Positions 49,739 through 59,855 of a DNA stretch of 64,000 nt are shown here, piece after piece (within the stretch, counting starts at the first letter, position 1; every line of letters begins with the position of its first letter). The stretch spans positions 806,001 through 870,000 of the forward strand of contig JABSSW010000004.1 of NCBI GenBank assembly GCA_018902385.1, read 5' to 3'. The position numbers and the translations under genes are program-made. The notes beneath the pieces were generated by a model. That model worked only from the letters and a program-made list of their open reading frames with translations. It was not told the DNA's origin and made no database searches. The DNA comes from Physcia stellaris. Lineage: Eukaryota; Ascomycota; Lecanoromycetes; Caliciales; Physciaceae.

Positions 49739-50842
49739 ATGACATATGATAATTTATCGAAAAATCAACGTGATATCATGACAAAATTGTCAATTGCAAT
49801 GCAAAATAACAATGATTTTATCGTTGTTGAATTCAACGATGCACTAATCATAAATCTTGATAACACGTTTGATTTCGATTTAATCAGTTTTGTCAATTTC
49901 AATACTGTTTTTGTTATCGTCAGTAGCAGCAAGACAAAGTCGACATTTTCAATCGTCGTTAACAAAAACGACGTCGATGATGAAAACTCAATGTCGACGA
50001 ACAAAGTCGACAAAATTCAAAAAAAGAAACGAATTACGAAACGTGTCAATGCATTCAAACGACGCAAACAAATTCATTTATTGATTCGCGATTTGATGAA
50101 TGACGAAGTCGTGAAAAACGAAATTTTGATAAAAAGGTCGACAAACAATCAAAAAAAATCGAAAAAATCGAAAAAGTTTGACAGCGACGAGAACGCTGAT
50201 AACGCGCAAATCAGCAAAAAAATAATGTTCGAAAAAAACATGAAATCAATCGACATTGACAAAACAATTGACAAGAACATCAAGATTGATTTCATCAAAA
50301 CGCTCAAGTCGAAAAAGAATGAAAACAGCGAAAACAAAACAATTGACAAAACAATTGACAAAAGCATCAAGATTGATTTCAACAAAACGTTCAAATCGAA
50401 GAAAGATGAGAACAACGACGAATTGCTCACTGATATTCAATTGAGCAAATTTCGATATCATGATTTTTTGTTCAACGAAGAACTAAAAGACGTCGAAATT
50501 CTTTTGAATTTCGTACGAAAATTCGACAATCAGATTTTTGAACTATTTCAGCGCATCGAAATCATTTTAACAGATTTCGATGAATGTACGATGTCAATTG
50601 TTGAAAAAGTCGCAATCGACGAGTTTATCGAGACGTATCGAATCTGTCGAAATCAAAAAACGAAAATGAAAATCACACTGATCAACAAGCGTTCTGATTT
50701 AGTCAAATTGATAATTCAACATATCGATTCAATCGTCAAAAATGTTGATCGCAATTTTTTAAACGTTTGTTACGTCGTCGTTCGCAAAAAACGCTTTCGA
50801 TCGAACATTAACATCGAACACGATGTTTTCAAAGAATATTGA
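49739..50842 (+). pseudogene. Extra ORF between integrase and the right LTR (fossil, unknown function)
   Basis: A 367-codon stretch downstream of pol and before the 3' LTR. It is Lys/Asp/Asn-rich, with a basic middle part (KKSKKSKKF) and an imperfect repeat of about 40-50 residues built on the core TIDK.IKIDF..T.KSKK.E. The C-terminal third looks more like a folded domain. I see no signal peptide, no membrane segment and no resemblance to an envelope protein. Its true role is unknown, and its present sequence is distorted by mutation. Confidence 0.5.
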
Positions 50843-51032
50843 GCAAGAATTTTAAAATTATGAATGATCAGAACGCTGACGTTGAAACTAGCGAAAATTA
50901 CAAATTCGTTGACAAAAAAATCACGAAGAGTTAAAGCGCTGAACTATGACGCTTAGCAATGAATATGAGACACAAACAAGATGAACATGAAACATCAACG
51001 TGAACGTTGAACTTTTTTTCGTTGCGAAGTGT

Positions 51033-51176
51033 TGATACGAACACAAATAATTGCTTGATAATTGTTAGTTCGCGCTAGACTGATTAGCTGTACTTAAAAA
51101 AATTTCTACTTTAGTTAGCAATTCAATCGATTTACATTCATTGATATCGATTCTTAGTAGCTGATTATTTCTAGCA
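51033..51176 (+). repeat. Right LTR, 144 bp
   Basis: Begins TGATACGAAC and ends TTTCTAGCA, so it keeps the TG...CA ends typical of LTRs. The target duplication ATTTT follows directly at 51,177-51,181. Confidence 0.9.
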
Positions 51177-51181
51177 ATTTT
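51177..51181 (+). repeat. 5-bp target-site duplication of the nested LTR element, right (ATTTT)
   Basis: Second copy of the 5-bp duplication. Together with 41,296-41,300 it fixes the insertion point inside the MULE transposase. Confidence 0.75.
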
Positions 51182-52221
51182 CAAATTCGTCGACATCAAA
51201 AATGTTTGTTTTTTTCGAATTTCAATTTGAAAACGTTGTTTTCGTGATCGATCACGAAACGTTTTTGTAAAAGAAAAATTACATGAATGCTCAAAATCGA
51301 ATTGAAATTTATTCGTTCGAACAACAAATACAAATGTTTGATGTTGAGTTTGTCAAACGATTATAAAATAATTTCATGATAAATATTTTTGAAAATTCTG
51401 ATTTTGATGTCGAAAAAAAACGATGACGTGATCGCATGATATTTCAAAAATTTGAAATTTGAAACAATTACAATAAATGAATCGATTTTGAACGTTGATT
51501 CATACATCGTACAAAAAACTCGTTGTTGTTTGAATTTTATTTCGTTGATCAATTGAAAATAAAATATGAAAATTTTTTGCGTGCAATTTCGATTTATCAA
51601 ACAATGCGTTAACATGAAAAATATATTTTGTTTTTGCATTGAACGTCGCAATCGTCGTACAAAAACGTTCGAATCGCTTGATCATGATTCGATTTCATAT
51701 ATTTACGAATAAATTCAATACGTTTTTCGAACGCGAATTTTTGAATATGTTGTTACACATTTCAACGATATTGTTGATATTCATGTTTCAACGATGATGA
51801 AATACGTAAATCGCGACATAAAAATGTTTAAAAATAATTTTTAATTTGATTGCTGCGACAGAAAAATTTCGACGAAGTTTGTTCATATGATAGTCGAATT
51901 GCTGATGAATTTTGATTTTGATTACGTTTCAGAAATGATTTTTAATCAAAAAAACGTCAATATTTTCAGCAAATGATTAACAAATGATTAACAAATGAAT
52001 TGAATAAATCATTTATTTTGCGAAATATTTTCGAAAATATGTTTGCAACATTTGACATAATGAATTCAATCGTCGAATTTCAATTTGACGTGAAATTTTT
52101 CGAATTTTTTGTCACGATTTAATATTAATACGTTTTTTTTTCGCGCAAATTCGAATATAACATATTTCAAATGATCAAAAAAATATTTTCAAAAACGAAA
52201 ATTTTTCGATTTCACGATAAT

Positions 52222-52614
52222 TCAAACGACAATAATCATTTCGTTATTGACGTCAATATCAATCGTTAACAACAACGTAAAATTGAATTTGTCAATCAAA
52301 AAAATATCGTTCACGATCAAATAACGTTTGCAATTGACGTAATTTTTACGAAAAACAAACAAACAAATAAAATATCGAAAAAAATTGTCGTCAAATGCGT
52401 TGAATTTCAAATGAAAATGATTTTTTGAATCGATTTTTGTGAATAAAAATATATATTCAAATAAAAATTGAAAAACGAATCGATGTGCTTTCAAATTATC
52501 GACACAAAAAATTGATTTGATTCGATAAATCATTTGATAATTGACGTTTTCGTCATAATTGTGAACGATGCATTTTTTAATTGCGATTGATTTGATGTTG
52601 ACATTCATTTTCAT
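52222..52614 (-). pseudogene. MULE transposase core, degraded
   Basis: Minus-strand open stretch of 130 codons whose last part reads YLIVNDIFLIDKFNFTLLLT. This corresponds to the start of the MULE/FAR1 transposase domain, where active copies read a form of LLNDNTYNTNRFNLPLL and the Asp is the first catalytic residue of the DDE triad. The preceding region also matches the layout of fungal MULEs. Upstream coding sequence runs towards 53,985 and downstream towards 51,182, in several frames, so the gene is dead. The family call rests on this block, the 9-bp target duplication, the long inverted repeats and the C-terminal knuckle. Confidence 0.7.
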
Positions 52615-53957
52615 GAATTTAAAAACGATTTTTTGAATTCATTTTCGTTTGAATGCAATCGTCGCGTTTATGTCGTCGATATCGAAACAATTATGATTGA
52701 ATTGAATGAAAATTATAATTGAATGAAATTTCAAAGAATTTACAAAATGTTCAAATGTAGCAACAATTTTTCAGTTGCAATTAAAATCGACACATTTATA
52801 TTTTGCACGACGAAAATTTTTTCTATTCATTTTATACGTGAAATTGATTATGATTGATCAATTTTGAATAATTTTTTTCAAATTGTTTCACGAGACGAAC
52901 ATCATGTGTTGATGCAATTTCTCATGATTTTGTTCAAAAATTTTCACATTTTGAGCGACAAAAAATTTCGACAAAAAATCGTTGCGATTGATTCAATTGA
53001 ACATGACGAAAAATAAAAATGTTTGAATTTATTGCAACAAAAAAAAAACGATGTAAAATTGAAATTTAAAATCAAAACATCAAAAAAAAAAAAATTATAC
53101 ATATATTATTTCAATTGCACATAATCAAATCGCACGACTTGATTTGTGATCAAAAATTTATTTCGCAAAGATTTGAATCATTCAAAAACAAATTTTTCGA
53201 ATCGTACATCGATTCGACTCTTTTTCACACGTCATTTTTCGCACTTTTTTCGAGTTTTCGCACGAAAATATTGAAATTAAACGACATCAAATCAAAACGA
53301 CGTTTGTACAATTTATTTTTGATTTCGATTTGCGTGTATTGTTGAATCGAATAAACGACACGAACAACGTTTGAGTCACGATCACGTCGTCGACGAACGA
53401 GAAAATTTGAAAAATCAACATCACGTTACAAATTATTTTACAACTAAAAATCGTTCGAACGTCAAAATGATTTCAGATTTGAATGTCAATTGAAATCAAA
53501 AATGAATTGTACAAACGTTACAACGATTTGAATTCGTTTTCGTTTTCGATGATTGTCGACGACGTTGTTTTGAAAATTTGTTCGAATTTTTCGCTCGTTT
53601 AGCGACGACGAAACGTTTGACGATCAAAGAAATTTTCATGTTGATAACGACAATTAGCAAATTGAAATATATTTTATCAAATAGTCAATTTCGTCGTCGT
53701 CGATTTCGAAAAAATTCGTTTTGAAATCAACGCGCATTTCAACGACTTTTCGATCAATCGTCGACGACGAAATATTGCAACGATTCGTGTGATTTAAAAT
53801 TTGATGACAATAATTAATATAATTAAATATTTTTGATCGTCAAATCGATTTTTCGTTTGTTCAAAGCGAAAAATGCGATGAAAAGTTGATTTCGATTCGA
53901 ACGAAAACTCGATGTGACGAACAAATGCGAAAAAAAAAAATAATCGAGAAATAGAAG

Positions 53958-54090
53958 AAAATTTGAAAATTGATGACGCATTCATACAAAGCTAAATCAT
54001 TCGTCATTTTTGACTTACACAAGTTTCGTACGGGCCGTGTGACATTTCAGTAAATACTAACGTCGGGAGTGACATTTCAGTAAATTGCTC
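53958..54090 (-). repeat. MULE terminal inverted repeat, right
   Basis: Reverse complement of the left repeat, with scattered differences. Carries the two TGACATTTCAGTAAA sites at 54,040-54,054 and 54,070-54,084 with the same 30-bp spacing as on the left. Confidence 0.92.
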
Positions 54091-54099
54091 TTTTCAGAT
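54091..54099 (+). repeat. 9-bp target-site duplication, right (TTTTCAGAT)
   Basis: Exact copy of 40,719-40,727. The perfect match means the duplication itself has not been altered since insertion. Confidence 0.92.
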
Positions 54100-55292
54100 T
54101 GTCTCGCTGTAAGGAGTGCGAATGACAATCTTCATGTAACGAGTAACGCTTGAATAACGGTGCCTGACAGCTCCAAGCCGATGGAAGCGATCAGCACATG
54201 GCATTAGCGATCGTCACTGTCAGAGATTAGAGGCTGCTGCAGGACCCTTGGCCCCAAGGGTACTTTAAGGAATTGAAACCGAGGGCAGGTGGTAGCGACA
54301 TGAATCGACGAATCGCAGATTTCCGCAGTAGAATACATAACCTGATGAGCTTGCTGCATTCTGCTGCATGTGCCTGCAGGATACTTCTGGGAATCAAAGA
54401 GTCGCTCTTCACGCTTCAGCGTCGCCAAACCAGCGTTACACCCCACCAGGTACTGCACACAAAATGGTCTGTGGGGGTCTCCATTCCATTGCTTTGGTAC
54501 ATCTGACGCTGATAGTAAAAAAGCGTCCATGTGGCGATACAAACCTACCTTGGTGAACAGCCAACCTATCGAATAGATGAGCCAACGTGGTGTTGGCACA
54601 TGCAGTGGGCTCTGACAAGATTGAGCTAGATCATGACTAGCATTCTTTTTGCAACCACGGTCATATAGTAGTATCAATATCACCGCATCAGCCTCCATTA
54701 TTGAGAGACGCAGTTCCCTGCTTAGCGCCAACTCGGGCGCACTCGGACGAGACTGCTCACCACATCCTCCACAACGCTGCAGGACCAATGGTCTGTAGGA
54801 CTCTGCAGGATGCCCTGGCATTACCCACTGATATTATCCCGTGGACAGCGGCAACGTGGAAGAGGTGTGCCGCGCAACGATATATGTGCAGTTCTGCACA
54901 CGAGGCCAACCGTCACTTCCAGGTGATTGGAAACGGTCTCTGCAACGTCTCTGCAGCTCGAGTAAATATGCCCGAGGGAACACGAATTTCCGATGCTCCC
55001 ATTGGACATTCGTCTTCTTCGATACTCTTAGTAGTAATCGACTATTGCTAGAGATGCCAATAAGGGTCGAGTTGTCACTTTCAATCAGGGGGCTACCAGA
55101 TGAGATGCACGTCGTAATCTTCAGAGCGGCAGCAGAGTTAATTGCTTTACGCAGGCCATCTTGCTATGGAGCGATCTGTTAACCATCTAGGCGATGCACT
55201 TGATCCAATTTCGTGCTGTTATCGCTCTTTTCCATTTGCATCGACTCTCAAAGAACATACTCGCCTTGACGACGTTTGCCTTGCAGTTCGTA
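54100..55292. other. Region without a recognised gene, between MULE and RBR ligase
   Basis: About 1.2 kb of balanced composition. A 205-codon frame on the minus strand (54,821-54,204) and frames on the plus strand (54,701-55,182) overlap antiparallel and show no family features. I cannot decide whether any is a gene. It should contain the 3' UTR of the RBR gene. Confidence 0.3.
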
Positions 55293-56268
55293 TCATTTAT
55301 CGACATCGGCCATGTCCTCGTACTCCTCGTCGTCAGTCACATCATCAGGGCAATCACACAGGCTTTCATCTGCACCGCACTTATAACAAAAGTCGTGGCC
55401 ACATATACAGCTATGTTTTGTCAGTAGTGGCTTGTTTGCAAATCAGGGATTCTTACGTTACATGGCTGCATCCGTCAACATGTTCGATGAACATCTTACA
55501 TGATCTACACCGCTGCCAGCCCTGGTCCACAGCTGTGTTGACAGCAGCTTCATCCTCTGGGTAAACAGAAATCTCCGGGCAAGGCACAACCGAGTGTCCG
55601 GTTCCATGGCATGTCACACAGGTCCAGGCACCGCATCCCGGGCACTGAGCGTTAATGTTTCTCTCTTCGTCCAAGCTAACGTCTAAGGTGAGGCTTGGTG
55701 CTGGTGTTGGTACTGGTGGTATGAACTCCGAACAACCTTCCGCCGAGCAGTACATGCGATCTTTGGTGGTAAACTCCACCGCTTTCTTCTTATATTTGTC
55801 ATGAAGGTCGTGACTGAGGTACACACTCGCTACAGCGACAGGAATCCTCCGACAGCAAGTCGGTGGGAAGAGTGACTCGTCCTTTGCGGCCAAGTCAAAC
55901 GCGCTGCTGGTGCACGTCGCGCAGATAGAGTGCTCGCATGAAAGTTTGAGTACTTCGGTGCAGTCAAGGCAGATGGCGCAAGTCCCTTTGCTACTGATTT
56001 CGGGGAGTATTGCACATTGTCTTCCTTCCGGGGCTTCGACAGGCCACATGAACAATTTCGATTGAGCTGACTGGTTTATCAAGGCATCGTGCAACGCCGA
56101 AGCATGAACAGCAAGCCAGCGGCCATCTGCAGATAATATCTCGAGATTACCCTGCCGTAATCTTTAGCCAAAGCCACGCACGAGCTCATGGAATACTACC
56201 TGAGTCGTTCTAATGCGTCCATCCTCGACCAACTCATTGTAAGCCATATTTTGCCGAAGCGAACTCAT
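55293..56268 (-). CDS. RBR-type (RING1-IBR-RING2) E3 ubiquitin ligase
   Basis: RBR ligases take ubiquitin from an E2 onto a RING2 cysteine and then pass it to substrate. The model has three exons on the minus strand: 56,268-56,200, 56,151-55,457 and 55,410-55,293, with introns of 48 and 46 nt; 293 residues. Domains in order: RING1 (CAICLD...CEHSICATC...CC), IBR (CSAEGC..., CPGCGAWTCVTC, H, C) and RING2, which crosses the last intron (CRSCKMFIEHVDGCSHVT then CICGHDFCYKC). The catalytic Cys would be the one in the T-CICGH junction. An acidic tail (DDVTDDEEYEDMADVDK) follows. The 5' end is uncertain: an ATG at about 56,439 opens a coding-like exon (MASKASDVQDKSPSIDVDYI), but the GT-AG pair between it and 56,268 does not keep frame, so the true N-terminus may be longer. 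Confidence 0.85.
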
Positions 56269-57131
56269 GGCTAGCGTCTTGGGTACTCCTGTTAGTAATT
56301 TCCACAGGAGAAGTAGGTGACACAAACCAGTCTCTCATTCTTGTCGTTCATCAATGGTGTCTTCTCGTTTGATGAATCGATGTAATCTACATCTATGGAG
56401 GGGCTTTTGTCTTGAACGTCGCTTGCTTTAGACGCCATCTTGGTCTTCGGCTTCAAGTTTATGAGGCTCCAGAATAGTGCAGTATTTCACAAATAGTATA
56501 TCCCACACTATCATGTGTGCCGTTGGGGGTAGTACAGTAAATGGGACTCGCTGTAAGGTGCTTAAGATTTGTAATGTGCAAGAAACGATACGCAGCGCTT
56601 TGATGCTGTCTAATGACTGTGTCGTGGTGATGGTTCTGTTGCCACCAAAAATACTTGTTGGGTCATTTACTTTATTGAGCCCTGACTCAAGCGGGTATTC
56701 CCGCACTTCAGAAACTGTGATTGTGGTCTGTGTTGGCTGTGACTTCCGAGCCAAACGTGCAGCAGATAGCCAAAAACCAAGAAATAAAAGATAGCCGGTC
56801 GAGCTGACTCAAATAGTCGAGATACATTCACGCTGATACACCAACACTTTCACTGACTAGCTCTCTCCTCACAAGACATCACGGCTTATTTCAATTTTTA
56901 CCACATATTCGCGGCTTTTTCCTAAGTTCACAAATACTCCGATCGACTCTTCGAATCGAACAAGGTATTTCTACACAACCAACAGCTACCTCACTCCAAA
57001 TCTCCGAACCGGAGTCACGGATTTCCCCATCCACGGACAAATGAACGACGATCTCACTCGACGTCTTCCCCACTCTTCCTACTCGAAGAACAACCCCAAC
57101 TCAACAGCCCCCATCAACATTTTCCACCACA
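56269..57131. other. Intergenic region and likely 5' exon of the RBR gene
   Basis: Contains the possible upstream exon of the RBR ligase (about 56,439-56,320, minus) and the divergent promoter region shared with the small membrane-protein gene. The minus-strand open frame at 56,754-56,428 has no ATG start and is not called. Confidence 0.4.
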
Positions 57132-57449
57132 ATGCTATTCTTCATCAGAACCCTCCTCATAATCTACGTTCTCATACCCTGCTACTTCAGCTTCTGGACC
57201 GTGCTCAAGCTACTCTCAGCTCCCCCGTCGTGGGAACCCAAGCGTAGGGACTGGGAAGCGGTCGCTGGGTGTTACATCTTGATTGGACCAATGGTTCTAA
57301 GTTGTATGATTACTCTCGTGCAAGGTTTACACCCTGTGCTTGTTATTGCGGATTCGTTGGGTCTGGGTGTATTGTTGTTATTGAGGCTGGGGGGACGGCT
57401 GGTTAGGGGTCGGAGAGTGTGGTGGGGGTGGAGGGGAGTGGTAGGCTAG
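57132..57449 (+). CDS. Small predicted membrane protein, unknown function
   Basis: 105 residues from the ATG at 57,132, no intron. Three hydrophobic segments: FIRTLLIIYVLIPCYFSFWT near the N-terminus, CYILIGPMVLSCMITLVQG in the middle, and VLVIADSLGLGVLLLLRLGG near the C-terminus, followed by an Arg-rich tail (RLVRGRRVWWGWRG). The layout suggests an integral membrane protein of the ER or another organelle. I do not recognise the family. The sequence upstream is pyrimidine- and A-rich, as expected for a fungal leader. Confidence 0.5.
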   Translation: MLFFIRTLLIIYVLIPCYFSFWTVLKLLSAPPSWEPKRRDWEAVAGCYILIGPMVLSCMITLVQGLHPVLVIADSLGLGVLLLLRLGGRLVRGRRVWWGWRGVVG

Positions 57450-57891
57450 GGGGGTTGATTTTGGTTGTGGAACGGAAGGGGAGGATTTGTTGACAGGTGA
57501 AAAAGCCACTAGTATGGAAAGAAAAAGATATACTTAGACCAAGCTCGAGCTAAGTTGAGACTCAAACTTCCTACAATCGCGCATTATTGAAGCCTACTTA
57601 GGTGAACAAAAGTCACTGTTTGTGGGAGTAGCGTAATGAAAAACCACAAACATAGGGCGATGCTGATCTTGATGGTCACCTTGACCAAACAGGGCAATCC
57701 AGATAAACACTGGCCTCTCCCAAACTAAATTCTACCGGACGAAGAAAACCGGGTCACCTGCAAATCCGACGCTGGAAATACAAAAAGCCTGAAATGGCTT
57801 AGTCCACGGCTCTATCGGTATCTCCGAGATCTTATCGAAGCCGACAATATTGCGAGCTCCTCACTCATTAACATACACTCTGCTCGTCGAC
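57450..57891. other. Intergenic region
   Basis: About 440 bp: the 3' region of the small membrane protein and the promoter of the next gene. No feature seen. Confidence 0.5.
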
Positions 57892-58671
57892 ATGTCGCCT
57901 TCACCCGGCTTGAGAGTACCCACCGCTCAAACACAATCTAACGACTCCATGGTCGATGGGAATACCAACACTGACCGTTCCTCTTCACCACCTGCTCCCC
58001 CATATTCGCCAATAACTCCAGTGATGACGACCTCCGATCTTGTAGCAAGCAATGCCGGCTTTCAATACGCTCCTCCTGAAAGCCCGGCCCAACCTCCGCC
58101 TCTGATGCCGTTCTCGGAGAACGACAACTCCGATGCGATGGCCTTGCGTTCGGCCATCTCCATCCTCCAGATCCAAAGACAGCAAACCCTCCGTGACATG
58201 AAAACGCTGGAGGAGCAGAAGAAGCTTGCAGTCGCTGATCCAGAAGGCTTTGCCGATGCGGTAGCGGCTGGTCATATCAAGACTACGGGAAGTGGAGGTT
58301 TATTCGTGGGGCCAAATCCAGACATCAAGACGGAAGCTCTCCCAGACCACCGTGATACAGACAGCATGGACACAGACGATGATCAAGAAGAGAAATCTAT
58401 GCCATCAAAGTCGAAATTTGCGGACTTTCCAGGTGCACAAAACGTTGTGCGCTGTCCGCCCGTCAACTGGGCGAAGTATCACATCGTGGGAGAACCCTTG
58501 GATAGACTGCATGAAGAGCAAAGAGCGCGTCCCTCGCCCGGGCAGCCTCATACGGACGATGATACTGGGAGAGCGCCTGAACATGTTATTGCGGCGCCGT
58601 ATAATCCCTGGATAGATAAGCTGCCAGAGTCGTCGATAAAGACGAGGAGTTTGACGAGAAAGGAGGGCTGA
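57892..58671 (+). CDS. Conserved ascomycete protein, unknown function
   Basis: 259 residues from the ATG at 57,892, single exon. The frame is open upstream to 57,850, but only by a TTG. The N-terminus is Pro/Ser-rich and disordered. A helical stretch in the middle (ALRSAISILQIQRQQTLRDMKTLEEQKKLA) is a likely coiled coil. An acidic patch (DSMDTDDDQEE) follows, then a conserved-looking block VVRCPPVNWAKYHIVGEPLD with RLHEEQRARPSPG, and a C-terminal block HVIAAPYNPWIDKL. The pairing of a short coiled coil with a WAKYHIVGEPLD motif recalls an uncharacterised family in Pezizomycotina (from memory). No catalytic signature. A nuclear role is only a guess from the acidic and basic patches. Confidence 0.75.
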   Translation: MSPSPGLRVPTAQTQSNDSMVDGNTNTDRSSSPPAPPYSPITPVMTTSDLVASNAGFQYAPPESPAQPPPLMPFSENDNSDAMALRSAISILQIQRQQTLRDMKTLEEQKKLAVADPEGFADAVAAGHIKTTGSGGLFVGPNPDIKTEALPDHRDTDSMDTDDDQEEKSMPSKSKFADFPGAQNVVRCPPVNWAKYHIVGEPLDRLHEEQRARPSPGQPHTDDDTGRAPEHVIAAPYNPWIDKLPESSIKTRSLTRKEG

Positions 58672-59855
58672 GCATAGCATAGAACATTATTGATACTGGC
58701 ATCCGTGGCGCTATCTTGAGTGGGGCGTAACCGGGACTTGTGGGTCATATCTTATGTTAGCTCGCCACAACCAGCGAGAACTGGTACTCGGACATGCTTA
58801 TCAACTAGCCAAGTCATGATTTTCTCGAACTGGGACTATATCTGGCTCTATATTCTAACAATAGGCTTGCTCTCAGTGACTATTTGGCTTCTGGCGCGAA
58901 TGAAGGCGGAACAGGAGCTAAATCTTGTGACAAATTAGAGCTGTCACGTAAATAAGAGATGGTGTTTCGATGCTGGCAAGTACCAATTAACTTGATGGTG
59001 GTATTCTTGCAATACAGTCCACTCATGGGATTCTGAGATACGAGGCTTACGGCTGATAATACTCTGGTCAGTTGGTGGGTTCTAGAACCTGCCATCTACG
59101 CACTGCACAGGTTATTATGAGAAACAGCCGTATATTCTTCTGGAATCGACAAGTCTTTCAACTTCTTCCTTGTACTACATACGAATATTATATCTCTATT
59201 CTCCCGCCTGAAAAGGCTTCGTGCAGAGAACGTATGCAGACGCAGCCAGGCTCCAGAATGTCAATACCAATAATGAACTCTGCGAATTTCATTATCCACT
59301 TTCAAACAGGAATTACAGCTTTGTATTAGTGGCAAGTATGAGACCTGCGGTACACAGGCCTCGTTTTGGGTCAGGTGCCCAAAGGCGAGGCCATGCAGAT
59401 TTTTTAGAGTCTGTAACTGTTGTGGAAACGAATATTAGAAGCTTTTTCGGGGAATCTACAGATGAGGCATCACTTCATCAGGTATCTGAATGTTAACACT
59501 TAAGAGCACTTGTGGTGAACAGCCACTCGAGAAGGTTCGATCAAGCAAAATTCATGGACGCATGATTTCGGCAAAAACACTTCAGCCCGTTGAATTCCAC
59601 AGAAAATTTTCCGATTGTTGCATCAAATGGACATCATAAGAAGTCAGAAGCTATGAAAGCAGATCAGAAGAAGTATTACACGGCATTAGGGAAGCCAAAA
59701 AGCATCGTATACAGCGATATTGTAGCAAGCATACTGCTTTAATGTTACTCATAAGTATCCTATATCTCTGCACGCAAGCTAGTCCTTTCAAGCTAAGGAA
59801 AGTACATCAGTCAAGGGTCCCTAAGAGACCGGGGAAAGGCCCTCTGCTGTCTGTC
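58672..59855. other. Intergenic region, about 1.2 kb
   Basis: No gene supported. A 40-codon frame from the ATG at 58,818 encodes one hydrophobic segment (WLYILTIGLLSVTIWLLARM) and could be a microprotein, but its only support is that segment. The rest looks like ordinary spacer DNA. Confidence 0.35.

Larger units (their letters stand above)
41301..51176 (+). mobile_element. Ty3/Gypsy LTR retrotransposon fossil nested in the MULE
   Basis: Complete in outline, 9,876 bp: two 144-bp LTRs, 5-bp target duplication, and internal parts in Ty3/Gypsy order on the plus strand. These are gag (about 42,771-44,219), a C2H2-like finger stretch (about 44,380-44,460), aspartic protease (about 44,625-45,353), reverse transcriptase and RNase H (about 45.8-47.2 kb), and integrase with an HHCC zinc-binding domain (from about 47,500, C-terminal part to 48,596). 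An additional ORF follows at 49,739-50,842. It is broken in many places by transition mutations and cannot be dated by the usual molecular clock. It belongs to the same group as the fossil at 1-4.5 kb. Confidence 0.9.
40728..54090 (-). mobile_element. Mutator-like (MULE) DNA transposon carrying a nested LTR element
   Basis: The element spans 13,363 bp, or about 3.48 kb without the 9,876-bp LTR retrotransposon and its duplicated target inside. It has 133-bp terminal inverted repeats beginning GAGCAATTTACTGAAATG and perfect 9-bp flanking duplications. Transposase remnants lie on the minus strand: a possible start inside the right inverted repeat (near 53,985), a MULE/FAR1-type core at 52,614-52,222, and a C-terminal CCHC knuckle at 41,240-41,199. 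The retrotransposon therefore split the gene close to its 3' end. The interior is saturated with C-to-T type mutations and the copy is dead. The outermost roughly 70 bp at each end escaped that mutation. Confidence 0.9.

Noticed and set aside
49739-50842. Reading the extra Gypsy ORF as an envelope gene
   Set aside because: No signal peptide, fusion-peptide-like segment, Cys pattern or membrane anchor.
54204-54821. 205-codon minus-strand frame next to the MULE
   Set aside because: Residue pattern is not protein-like, competing frames lie on the other strand, and no family is recognised; kept only as an undecided region.
56428-56754. 108-codon minus-strand frame
   Set aside because: Opens with TTG rather than ATG and has no recognisable domain; probably spacer upstream of the RBR gene.
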